From a virus: a stretch of DNA of 64,000 bases. The notes under the pieces were generated by a model. It was not told the origin of the DNA. It worked only from the letters and a program-made list of their open reading frames with translations, and made no database searches. The DNA is taken from IMG/VR virus record IMGVR_UViG_3300021364_000009, positions 1-64,000 of that record. The stretch is one strand, 5' to 3'. The position numbers and the translations under genes are program-made. This document shows positions 49,333-57,866 of this stretch, piece after piece (position 1 is the first letter of the stretch; each line of letters begins with the position of its first letter).

Positions 49333-50181
49333 ATGTTAGAGAATACATCTACTGAACTACTTAGAGATTTAGAAATAAGGGTCGCATCTTTAGAGAGAGA
49401 AGCCTTGTTTGGGTTCAACCTTAAAGATATGGGAGTTGGTATTGTCAAAGAAAAAATTACTGAGTTCCTAAGTAAGATTCCTTACTTCAGAGAAATCGAG
49501 AGATTCTTTAAGCAGATTTTCAAAGGCATCCGTGATTTTGGAGACGCTAAGAAGAGAGCTAAAGAGGTTTTAGATTTTGGCAAAAGAAATAAAGAAGCTA
49601 AGAAATATCTCGACTTGGTATATAAAGAAGAGTCTTCTCTAAAAGGTCGGCTAAAACTTATTCTTTCTCATATAAAAGACTCGGAAGCACGTTCTAGTTT
49701 TATGCGTTCTGCAGCAGATACACTAGGACAAATGTTTGGCTATATGCTCTTAGCTTGGGCAATCCTAGAGATTCTTAGCAGTATTTGCGTCAAGTTGGGG
49801 ATTGTGAATTATGTTCTAGGTTTCTTAGGTGCAGGTGCGATTATTTTTGTAGTCGCATTTATACTTCTTTTCATGGTCGATTGGAGAGGGGCTGAAAAAG
49901 AGATTTCAGAAATTGACGCTGAAAGAAAAAAGAGAGAAATCCCAGAGGGCTATGAAGACCTTTTTGATGAATACGGTGATCTACTCCCCGGAATGACCTC
50001 CGAACTCCACAGAAGACAAGACGAAGATAGAATCAAAAGAGAGAGAAATAACCCTTTCTTTAGATCGGCAACGAGTCAAACAGCTAATCTTAAAAAGAGG
50101 GCTAGTTTTATACTCGATTATTGTCTTTCCGAGGAGCAAAAGAGAGCGAACCGTGTAGCCTCAAGATACCTTCTATCTTAA
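49333..50181 (+). CDS. Membrane protein with leader helix and C-terminal RVASRYL tag
   Basis: A 282-residue protein. It begins [20 protein letters not shown], almost the same as residues 3-22 of the first gene of the window. The centre has two predicted membrane helices (about 136-200) preceded by a long charged helical region. The C-terminus ends in KRANRVASRYLLS, the helix tag. It thus carries both recurrent modules. GGGGAG lies 7 bases before the ATG at 49333; the frame extends 14 codons upstream without support. A TAGTTTATT element lies about 78 bases upstream. Possible membrane-associated virion protein; unproven. Confidence 0.65.
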   Translation: MLENTSTELLRDLEIRVASLEREALFGFNLKDMGVGIVKEKITEFLSKIPYFREIERFFKQIFKGIRDFGDAKKRAKEVLDFGKRNKEAKKYLDLVYKEESSLKGRLKLILSHIKDSEARSSFMRSAADTLGQMFGYMLLAWAILEILSSICVKLGIVNYVLGFLGAGAIIFVVAFILLFMVDWRGAEKEISEIDAERKKREIPEGYEDLFDEYGDLLPGMTSELHRRQDEDRIKRERNNPFFRSATSQTANLKKRASFILDYCLSEEQKRANRVASRYLLS

Positions 50182-50227
50182 TTTTAACGCATCTATCGGT
50201 CTTTAATCTACTAGGAGAGATATTATT

Positions 50228-51460
50228 ATGGCTACTATTTCTAAACTAATACTCACGCACACAGGTCTTGGTCCACTTGACCCAAGAACTCAGACTAACC
50301 TTCAAGCAACAGATGGCTTTTCGGTCTATTTCACAGACGTTGTGGGCGATCTTGATAACTCTCAGAACACTCGCTCTCAAGCACAACCCACACAGCTTAC
50401 TTATAGAGTAGGTGGGGATAATACAGTCACTCTTGAGATGACTGATCTTGTAGAGAAATCTTACAACACAGGAGCTATTTCTAAGCTCATCGCAAGTGGA
50501 CACCTAACGGCTACTCTTGAGGGTGCTGTAAACTCGGTTGATGGTGAGTCTTTATTTGCCGTTGACCCTAGTGGTCGAGGACTAGATGACGCTGACCCTA
50601 ACGATCAAGGAATAAGAATTAAGGGTAAAGAGGGTAATGGCTATGTTGATCTGTTCTATGACAACGGAAATAACGCATTAAGAGTTATCAGCCACCCTCC
50701 GACCAATCTTGTAAATGACGCTGATGACGCTGATATGTACTTTATGACATCAGCAGGGTATGAAGTTGGAAATGACAGAACAGGAGGTGGTGAGTTCATT
50801 GTCAATACTGGTAAGGGATTTGACTCCAATGTCGTAGATGAAGATGGGCTTAGTGGTGGAAACATTACTTTCTACACAGGTGATGGTGGTTTGTTTGGTG
50901 GAGGTGGGGGTGACTTCACAGTAGAGTTGGGTAGGGGGCACAAATCTAGTGGGGGTCGAATAGAGCTTAGGGCAGGGGACTCGGCTCTCGACTCAGATGG
51001 AGGCAACATCTTCTTAAATGCAGGTCGAGGTGATGGTAATGGCAACAGAGGTGGGGACATAGAGCTTGTCGTTGGGACAGGTGCTAATGGTGCAACAGCA
51101 GGTGATCTTATCATTGATCACTTAGGGAATGGTGTTCTTCACATGGACGGTGGTGTTGTTAAGAGTACAGGCTCTGACTTTGCCCCTAACTTCTATCAAG
51201 GCAAAGAAATCTTTAATGCCCCTGGAGGACAGACTACAAGTATCACAGTAACAGTTCCCGTTGCAGGTCTTGTTAATGGTGGTAGCTCAATCGTTGTAAG
51301 TCTTATGTTCGTAGGTGGTGTTGGTGGTCAGTTTACTGTTGCACAGACACCTTGGGTTTCAGAGATTGACGGTGCAAACAATCAATTCACAGTCTCACTC
51401 GACATCACAAATAATGGAAATGCTACCGACATTGCTATTGCATACAGTATCAAGGGATAA
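50228..51460 (+). CDS. Glycine-rich fibre-like or receptor-binding protein
   Basis: A 410-residue protein. The N-terminal 150 residues are mixed beta structure. From about 180 to 300 a run of short glycine-rich turns (GGNITF, GGDFTVEL, GGRIEL, GGNIFL, GGDIELV, each with a G-rich loop) indicates a beta-solenoid or beta-roll. A final beta domain (about 320-410) has alternating Thr/Val strands. This pattern is common in tail fibres and adhesins. Only two AGAAATA-class words are found, both in the first 260 bases. AGGAG precedes the ATG. Role in host binding is inferred. Confidence 0.6.
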   Translation: MATISKLILTHTGLGPLDPRTQTNLQATDGFSVYFTDVVGDLDNSQNTRSQAQPTQLTYRVGGDNTVTLEMTDLVEKSYNTGAISKLIASGHLTATLEGAVNSVDGESLFAVDPSGRGLDDADPNDQGIRIKGKEGNGYVDLFYDNGNNALRVISHPPTNLVNDADDADMYFMTSAGYEVGNDRTGGGEFIVNTGKGFDSNVVDEDGLSGGNITFYTGDGGLFGGGGGDFTVELGRGHKSSGGRIELRAGDSALDSDGGNIFLNAGRGDGNGNRGGDIELVVGTGANGATAGDLIIDHLGNGVLHMDGGVVKSTGSDFAPNFYQGKEIFNAPGGQTTSITVTVPVAGLVNGGSSIVVSLMFVGGVGGQFTVAQTPWVSEIDGANNQFTVSLDITNNGNATDIAIAYSIKG

Positions 51461-51466
51461 TGAAAC

Positions 51467-51838
51467 ATGAGTCTTAATTTATACCATTACAAAGCAGAGG
51501 TCATTTCTGTATATGACGGAGACACCATTACAGTTATGATCGACCAAGGCATGAAGCACTTTGCTCGTGTCAAGGTTCGCATGATTGGTATCAACACACC
51601 AGAGCTACGAACCAAAGACTTAGAAGAAAAAGCTAGGGGTTATGAAGCTAAGAATTACCTCAAATCTCGTATCGAGGGTAAGACCGTTGTCATCAACACA
51701 GTTAAGAAGGGCAAGTTTGGTCGCTGGTTAGGTGTCATCTGGCTCTATGAGGAGGGCATGGAAGAACTAGGTGAGTCTCTCAATGATGAGATGATCCGAA
51801 TGGGTCATGCAGTAGCTTACGATGGTGGTAAGAGATAA
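51467..51838 (+). CDS. Thermonuclease (SNase)-like nuclease
   Basis: A 123-residue SNase-fold protein: YDGDT (16-20) with the calcium ligands, VRMIGINTPE (37-46) supplying Arg38 and Glu46, FGRW (84-87) with Arg86, and a C-terminal helix LNDEMIRMGHAVAY. These match the catalytic Arg35, Glu43 and Arg87 of staphylococcal nuclease. The enzyme cleaves DNA or RNA using calcium. No signal peptide is seen, so it acts in the cytoplasm or is a virion component. It contains no AGAAATA word in 372 bases. It starts 6 bases after the fibre-like gene and ends at a hairpin. Confidence 0.85.
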   Translation: MSLNLYHYKAEVISVYDGDTITVMIDQGMKHFARVKVRMIGINTPELRTKDLEEKARGYEAKNYLKSRIEGKTVVINTVKKGKFGRWLGVIWLYEEGMEELGESLNDEMIRMGHAVAYDGGKR

Positions 51839-51859
51839 ACCTCTTACATAGAGAGGTTT
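51837..51859 (+). terminator. Hairpin between convergent genes
   Basis: An 8-pair stem (AAACCTCT / AGAGGTTT) with a 7-base loop begins at the stop codon of the SNase gene and is followed by TTCTCTC. Placed between two convergent genes, it could end transcription in both directions, though the T-tract is short. Confidence 0.45.
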
Positions 51860-52704
51860 TCTCTCAAAGCCTTTTTCATCTGTGCCTTGTGCTTACGGAG
51901 GTCTTTGAGAGGGATACCGAACAAATCTGCCCACTCGGAGTCTGAGTGTTTCTTAATGTTACACACCTTGTCTTGAATGAAGGCGTCTAACAGCTCTGAC
52001 CAAATGGCGTATTTCTCGTCATCCCCCAAACAGGACTTCTTTACAATGTCCTCCATAGACTCAATGAGAGTCTTTAAATTTAACTCTTCTTCTGCTGTGG
52101 TCTGACAAGGATCATACAGCTCCTTCTCGAACACTCCTTCTTCTACTTCAACAGAAGCATAAGAATGTGGTGTGGGGGTTTGGTAGCTGTCTTCTCCTTT
52201 TTTAATGTCTCGTAGGGTCTTATTTCTCTTGTCAGTCCTACAGTCTGCGAGCTTTCCTAGTTTCTGACGCTGTTGAGTCATCCATTGGCTGAACATGGTG
52301 TGCTTGACGTAGTTGAACCTTCGCTCTTCACAGTACCCTCCTAGCTTATTCTTATAGGCGAGTTCTGTTAGGAAGCTGTGAGCGAGATCGAGAGCTTCTT
52401 CTTTGATCTGATATTTTGGCTTGTAGTCTAAACCGCTCACATATTTTTTACGGATGGCTTGACGTTGGAGTTTCTTTGCCCATGCGTAAAAAATGCGACA
52501 GTCGTCTTTGAACAAGAAGAGTCGTGTTTCATCCGATGATGGGGGGTGCTGTTCCTCTAATTCTTTGAAGAGCAGATCAAAGTCTTCTTCAGAAATAGAA
52601 TCTGGATAGATACAATCCAAGTTGTCGAGTAGTTGGTCTAGTCCTTCAGTGCTTGAGGTGGGTTGAGATGGTGTGAGTATGTCACAAATCACATTGTCTT
52701 TCAT
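51844..52704 (-). CDS. Hypothetical protein, possible HTH or sigma-like C-terminus
   Basis: A 286-residue protein. The C-terminal 60 residues (KYAIWSELLDAFIQDK, then EWADLFGIPLKDLRKHKAQMKKAL) look like a helix-turn-helix of sigma region 4 type, with a recognition-type helix near ADLFGIPLKDLRKHK. The N-terminal region is acidic; the middle has basic helices (KKLQRQAIRKKY, FSQWMTQQRQKLGKL) that could form sigma region 2-like structure, but no clear signature. A phage sigma factor or other DNA-binding regulator is possible, not established. AGGAG before the ATG at 52704 fixes the start; the frame extends upstream. Confidence 0.5.
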   Translation of the reverse strand: MKDNVICDILTPSQPTSSTEGLDQLLDNLDCIYPDSISEEDFDLLFKELEEQHPPSSDETRLFLFKDDCRIFYAWAKKLQRQAIRKKYVSGLDYKPKYQIKEEALDLAHSFLTELAYKNKLGGYCEERRFNYVKHTMFSQWMTQQRQKLGKLADCRTDKRNKTLRDIKKGEDSYQTPTPHSYASVEVEEGVFEKELYDPCQTTAEEELNLKTLIESMEDIVKKSCLGDDEKYAIWSELLDAFIQDKVCNIKKHSDSEWADLFGIPLKDLRKHKAQMKKALRENLSM

Positions 52705-52902
52705 GAAGACTCCTGTTGTTGTTACGCCCGAAATCGGGGTTTGAAGTTGAGAAGCTCTGTGTGACAGTATCGGTCTTCGAGAGCTGTGGTTACTTTTCTC
52801 ACAAACACCCACCCTGTGCAAGTACTTTTTTTATTTTTTTATCTTTTATGCTGTGGGTATTCTAGTGAGGCAGACACTAACGAACATATTGGAGAAAAAA
52901 AC

Positions 52903-55900
52903 ATGAACACTGAGGCTATTTTACAACTTTGCGTGGATAGAGCTACGAATCTCTATCTCTTGCACATCATGGGCATCCGTCTTGAGGCTATTCAAGGAGC
53001 AAATAGACAGAGAATTGTGGAAACAGAAAGCTCTAAGCTCTTTGCCAAGCTTTGTGCAAGCATACACCACCAAGGTGAAGAAGGTTTTGTGTTAATGGAC
53101 GATCTTTTCAGATTGTGTGTTTGTCCTACTTTCAACACTTATGAAGATGTCAAAGAATACAACGCACTAGCGTCTGACAAAGAAAAGAAAGAGCTTATTT
53201 CTTCACGAAATATTTTAGTGCGTAGAAATAAGCAGGTTAAGTTCCTAGAGCAGTTGCACCGTACTGTTCGAGGTTACTTTAATTCTTACTTCAATAAGGC
53301 GATTGGGACTTTAATAAAGCAAGACATCACTCAAATCCAAGGTGTCCCCTCAGACGAGTATTTCGTAGGTAAGATTTTAGAGTTGGTTTCTGTCGGCAAG
53401 AGAGATGAGATTTTAGAGATTAGTTATGCACAAGAGTTTCTCCGAGAGCTTCCTGAGCTTCAGGGTGCATTAAAAGCAGACCTTCTTAAGAAATTACGTT
53501 TTAAAGGTAGGTCTACGCTCTACGCAAAAACATATGTCTTCTACAACAATAGAAGAATGAGAGGGACTCAATTCCAAGGCATCAAAGGTCTTAGAATGAG
53601 AATCCTCAAAGATGCCAAATACTTTAATAATCAGATTAAGATGTATGCACAGGCAGAGCTTTCTAAGTATGTAGATCGTAGCTTCATCGGTGAGAACATG
53701 GAGCGAGAGATCACGGATGCTAACGAAGACCAACAGCTTTATAAGAGCGTGTTGAAGAAAACAGACGGCATTTTTGACTTGATTGAAGGCAGAGAAGAGT
53801 CTGTAGAGAGATACAAAGAGGTCAAGAGAAATAAAGCTGATCTTGCGAGGACAGACATCACTAGAGAGACTACGCTTGAAGAGCGTAAAGAAATACTAGA
53901 CGCTCGCTCAGACTTTATAGAAGCCGTTGTTTCTGCGGTAAAGCATAAAGACGTTGCGAAAACTGACTTGCAGTTTATTTCAAGACAGCTTTTGAGAGAT
54001 ACTGCTTCTTCTTTGGGTGGGATCACAGATAATGATCGAAGAGCATTTCAAGAGTATGTAGGTTTCCTCCAAGACAAAGACACCATGATGGACGTTGTTG
54101 GAGACGCAGATGAACTAGAAGAACTACAGGGCATCTTGGAGAACATCTTAGTTCAAAATCCAGACTCTACTCAGATTATTTCTGACTTCATCGGTGCTAT
54201 TTCTAAAGTCAATAAAGCTACAAAGAAAGCGATGGCTGAGGTTGGGGAGCATCTTGAGATCATTAATAAGGTGATCGAGCAATCTTCGGATCAGTTTAGT
54301 CCTTCAGAGTTTGATAGCGTTAGAGAACTCTTGTATCAGAGAAGACTGAACAAAGGTGATCTTTCTACTCCAGAAATACTCGATTTGTCTGATTCTGATC
54401 GTAGGGCTTATCTTTCAGGTTTAGCGACAGGCTATGCCAACGATTTCGTTAAGAATGAGGAAGATGTAGAGCGGTTTGTTATGGGTCGTCTCGGTAACGT
54501 AGAGAAGTTAGACGAGTGGAGGAGGCTCTATAAGTCTTCAGACCCTTCGGAGAAAGCGAAAGCAGAAGAAATGCTTTCAGATTTTAGGGGGAGACTAGAG
54601 GCTGATCTTCGACCTCAAAGAAGAAGAGGGAGACAGAACAAGTCACGCCAAGATGTTCGTCTCAGTGCCTCACAGACTCTTCTTGCACCTACAAACTCTT
54701 GGGTTTCTTCAAGAGAGAAGGACAAGAGCAGTAAATTCCCATACGCTGAAGCGACTGTTCCTCCACTCGATGTACTCAAAGATGCAATTTCAGAGGTTCG
54801 TACTGATTTGTCATCAAGAGAAGTTACAAAGTTAGCGAAGGAAGCCCTCAGTGAGAACGAGAGCGTGTTTTTGATTGGTGGTCTTATTTCTGACTCTGAC
54901 GGTAAGAAAAAGATTAAGACCGCTCTCGACAGCATGAAGATCATAGATCGTGACTCTTGGTTTAAAAAGAGAGACGCACTCTTAAAGAAGATCAAGATGG
55001 ACGCAGTGAAAGAAATGGCGTTGTTGCGTTCTATAGAGGAGTTGTTGAATACAGACGCTGAGAATATCTTAACTACAGAAGGCGTGGCAACAGAGCAAGA
55101 CTTCTCAGACATGAGAGTCCTTACTGTTGAGAGAAATATTGATGCTTACACAGGAAGCGTACCTAAGAGTGAGCTAGTGAAAGCAAAAGAAGAAGCGTTC
55201 CGCCAACGTGCGGTTGCGTATTCAGCTTCGGACTTTGACCGTGATCTTTTTGAGTACGACAATGATCCTAAGAACAACTACGAGTCTGCCAAGAAAGCTT
55301 GGAAAGACGAAGTTGAAGATAAGCTCAAAGACGCACTTAAAATCTTGAAGGCGATGGGCGTTCAAGTTGACGGTGACGAGCTTGAGTTGATGGTAGACAA
55401 CAAAGAAGTTCCACCTCAATCTGAAACTAGCTTAGACGATCAGAAATATGCGGTAGCTCAAAGAAAGCTGTCTGCAATTTATGTCGCTTTGCAGAACTTA
55501 GATATAGACAGCGGAACTGACCGACTCGTACAAGAGTACAAGAGTGCCGCTAGTGCTAGAAGGACATTTGTAGATGGTCTTAAAGCTAAGTACAAAGAGA
55601 GCAGTGCGGCAGAAGAAATAGAGCAAGAGCTTTCAGATAAAGAGATGGAGACTCGAAATGAGCTTTCTCAGGGAATACAGCAAGCTCTTGAGAATCTACT
55701 AGAGAGCCGAGACAAGAACGAGTTTACGGGTGCTCGAAAGCGTAAGATGCAAAGAGCACAGGCAATTCGTAGTAAAATATATGAAGACCTCAACGCAAAA
55801 GTCACCGAAGCGGAGCGTAACCTTGGCTTTAAGAATGTCAACGATGTTCTCAGAAGTGCTAAGGTTATGGACATGTCTCTAGCTTCTTTGAACAGTTTGC

Positions 55901-56751
55901 TTGATCTTTCAGAGTGTCTGCCTACAGCACCAGACCCTAAAGCGAATAAGATACTGATGAAGATGTATTTTAAAGCAGTAGATCAGGGTCTAAGCATTTT
56001 TGCAGACTTTAGCACAGGCGTCTATCAGTCAAGTGACTTGAAGTTCCCCAATGATTTCTTAAACGCTCAAATTGGTCTTGATCTTATCAAGAGCTTCAGA
56101 AGAGGTTTACGTTCTAAGTATAGTCCTAGAATGGCAGACCATATGGATTTCTTTGGTATAGATAACAAAGACAATACTATGGTTATGCCCGACAATACTT
56201 TCGGTGTCGATGCACTCGACAATGTGCTTCGAGTGAATAAGAGTATTGATGGGAGCATTGGTTCTATTCCAGAGTCTTTCTTTACAGGTGCTTATGCTCC
56301 TATTTTGGAGATCGTTCAGTTCTCACAAGATCGAGTCAATGTCGCAATAAAAGGTGACAAAATGACTTACACTAATGAGGACGGGGTAAAGCTAACCCAC
56401 TCTATTTCTCAAATTCAGAACGACATGAAGGCTCTTATGGTAGAGCGACTTGCTTCAGACTTTGGTATTTCTTCGGCAGACGCCACTACGATTATTGATG
56501 GTTTCCAAAACGTGATCGAGAAAGAAGACCAAGGGATCAGAATTGCACGATCTCGTCTTATGCTAGAGTGGTTTAGATCAGCAGTCATGGACTTGGCTTA
56601 TCTTTCCTCTGTTTGGGCTTTAGAGTCTATTACAGGCGATCTTGCAGACCCTGATATTTCTGATGAGTGCCTTGACTTCATGGATAGTCTTGCCACAGAT
56701 GCAGATAAGCGAAAGACGGCAAAGAAAGTACAAAAAGCTCTCGGGAACTGA
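52903..56751 (+). CDS. Very large helical protein of unknown function
   Basis: A 1282-residue protein, mostly charged helices with few cysteines (mainly near the N-terminus and two near the end). No enzyme motif was found on reading through. Regions at about 290-480 and 830-960 have coiled-coil heptads; a basic stretch RPQRRRGRQNKSRQ is near 565-578; the C-terminus (about 1215-1282) is acidic. GGAG lies 8 bases before the ATG; the frame extends 39 codons upstream without support. Size, helical content and neighbouring baseplate genes suggest a structural, internal virion or host-takeover protein, but I cannot choose. Confidence 0.65.
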   Translation: MNTEAILQLCVDRATNLYLLHIMGIRLEAIQGANRQRIVETESSKLFAKLCASIHHQGEEGFVLMDDLFRLCVCPTFNTYEDVKEYNALASDKEKKELISSRNILVRRNKQVKFLEQLHRTVRGYFNSYFNKAIGTLIKQDITQIQGVPSDEYFVGKILELVSVGKRDEILEISYAQEFLRELPELQGALKADLLKKLRFKGRSTLYAKTYVFYNNRRMRGTQFQGIKGLRMRILKDAKYFNNQIKMYAQAELSKYVDRSFIGENMEREITDANEDQQLYKSVLKKTDGIFDLIEGREESVERYKEVKRNKADLARTDITRETTLEERKEILDARSDFIEAVVSAVKHKDVAKTDLQFISRQLLRDTASSLGGITDNDRRAFQEYVGFLQDKDTMMDVVGDADELEELQGILENILVQNPDSTQIISDFIGAISKVNKATKKAMAEVGEHLEIINKVIEQSSDQFSPSEFDSVRELLYQRRLNKGDLSTPEILDLSDSDRRAYLSGLATGYANDFVKNEEDVERFVMGRLGNVEKLDEWRRLYKSSDPSEKAKAEEMLSDFRGRLEADLRPQRRRGRQNKSRQDVRLSASQTLLAPTNSWVSSREKDKSSKFPYAEATVPPLDVLKDAISEVRTDLSSREVTKLAKEALSENESVFLIGGLISDSDGKKKIKTALDSMKIIDRDSWFKKRDALLKKIKMDAVKEMALLRSIEELLNTDAENILTTEGVATEQDFSDMRVLTVERNIDAYTGSVPKSELVKAKEEAFRQRAVAYSASDFDRDLFEYDNDPKNNYESAKKAWKDEVEDKLKDALKILKAMGVQVDGDELELMVDNKEVPPQSETSLDDQKYAVAQRKLSAIYVALQNLDIDSGTDRLVQEYKSAASARRTFVDGLKAKYKESSAAEEIEQELSDKEMETRNELSQGIQQALENLLESRDKNEFTGARKRKMQRAQAIRSKIYEDLNAKVTEAERNLGFKNVNDVLRSAKVMDMSLASLNSLLDLSECLPTAPDPKANKILMKMYFKAVDQGLSIFADFSTGVYQSSDLKFPNDFLNAQIGLDLIKSFRRGLRSKYSPRMADHMDFFGIDNKDNTMVMPDNTFGVDALDNVLRVNKSIDGSIGSIPESFFTGAYAPILEIVQFSQDRVNVAIKGDKMTYTNEDGVKLTHSISQIQNDMKALMVERLASDFGISSADATTIIDGFQNVIEKEDQGIRIARSRLMLEWFRSAVMDLAYLSSVWALESITGDLADPDISDECLDFMDSLATDADKRKTAKKVQKALGN

Positions 56752-56765
56752 GTTTTTAATACTTA

Positions 56766-56822
56766 GTTTATTCTCCTAGAATGTTGTGAGAGAAGATTTA
56801 ACAACATTCTAGGAGAGTAAAC
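56766..56822 (+). promoter_or_regulatory. 22-pair inverted repeat covering a ribosome site
   Basis: A left arm at 56766-56787 pairs with a right arm at 56801-56822 over 22 positions with a single G-U, around a 13-base loop. The right arm contains AGGAG, the ribosome site of the gene starting at 56823, and ends at the base before the ATG. In RNA this would hide the site; in DNA it is a strong operator-like dyad. It separates the large unknown gene from the baseplate block. Confidence 0.8.
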
Positions 56823-57866
56823 ATGAGCGAAGATGCTTTGTTAGCACACGCTTGTCCTCACCATATAAGGTATGAGAGGGCAACGATTATGGGGGGTAGA
56901 GAAATAACCACCCAATCTCCTATTTCTTCCACTAATCTTCTCGTTTTAAGATTTAATGGGGAAGAAATACCCAAAGAAGGTTTAGTGCTGGCATCTGAGA
57001 CTGTGTTCCCTTCTTCAGCTCCTTATCGTTTTACCTCAAGCACAAATACGCTCTTAGTCTTATCTGACGGCAAAGAAAGAAACATACAGTTCCCAACAAA
57101 CCTCCTATTTACTCAGAAAGAGATAGTTTCCTTCTTAAATAAAGAGCTTCCCTTTCCCGTGTATGCCGAACCTTACGAGTCTTCTGTAAAACTGACTAAC
57201 CAAAAGAATAGTGAGAGCTTGTCTCTTAAAGGTACAGCTTTGGCAAAACTAGGGTATGCTTCTACTAAGGTTTTCGTAAGAAATAAGAAAAAGATTGGGG
57301 AGTGGGGTTTACAGAAGCGTTTTGGAGGTGGATATAAGATATTCTTCAAGAAAGAAGAACATTTTGACGGGATTGTGGATATTTCTTACCTCACAGAAAA
57401 GAATTTTTGCAGAAGGTGTGCAACTACAGGAGTTGAGAACGACTTCAGATTTGATGAGAGAGGCGGGATAAAGACGATTTCAGACCATAACCTGCTTTAT
57501 CAGTCTCTTTCTAAAGTTCTTCTTACAGAGATTACCTCAAACCCATACCATAATTGGTATGGCTCTAACGCTATGACTTTAATTGGTCGTAAAGTTAGTG
57601 CTTCTGTAGTTCAGTCCCTTCGTGCGTCTGTTCGTGATGCTCTTACTACTTTTAAGAATGTCCAAGATCAGCAAGCCTCTATCCAAGATATGTCTTTGAA
57701 AGAAAGATTGCGTAGGGTGGTAAGTATAGATGTTTCTACTATTGGAGAAGATGAAACCTCTTATTTGGTTTCTATTGTGGCAGAGAGTATGTCTAGTGAA
57801 CAAGTAAGCATCAACCTTGTATTTGCTGTTCCTGGTTCGTTTTCATTAGATGGAGATTTGACATGA
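56823..57866 (+). CDS. Baseplate wedge protein (gp25-like C-terminus)
   Basis: A 347-residue protein. The C-terminal 110 residues (NPYHNWYG, then SVVQSLRASVRDALTTFK, then LRRVVSIDVSTIGEDETSYLVSIVAES) resemble the gp25/IraD wedge fold, with a conserved loop before the first helix and a beta hairpin at the end. The N-terminal 240 residues are unusual for gp25, which is normally about 130 residues, and may dock onto neighbours. It opens the second baseplate block and overlaps the gpJ-like gene by 4 bases (ATGA). The hairpin before it could control this block. Confidence 0.6.
   Translation: MSEDALLAHACPHHIRYERATIMGGREITTQSPISSTNLLVLRFNGEEIPKEGLVLASETVFPSSAPYRFTSSTNTLLVLSDGKERNIQFPTNLLFTQKEIVSFLNKELPFPVYAEPYESSVKLTNQKNSESLSLKGTALAKLGYASTKVFVRNKKKIGEWGLQKRFGGGYKIFFKKEEHFDGIVDISYLTEKNFCRRCATTGVENDFRFDERGGIKTISDHNLLYQSLSKVLLTEITSNPYHNWYGSNAMTLIGRKVSASVVQSLRASVRDALTTFKNVQDQQASIQDMSLKERLRRVVSIDVSTIGEDETSYLVSIVAESMSSEQVSINLVFAVPGSFSLDGDLT

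Noticed and set aside
54615-55112. 165-codon minus-strand frame inside the 1282-residue gene
   Set aside because: Antisense shadow without ribosome site; its Ser/Leu-rich composition is explained by the opposite strand.
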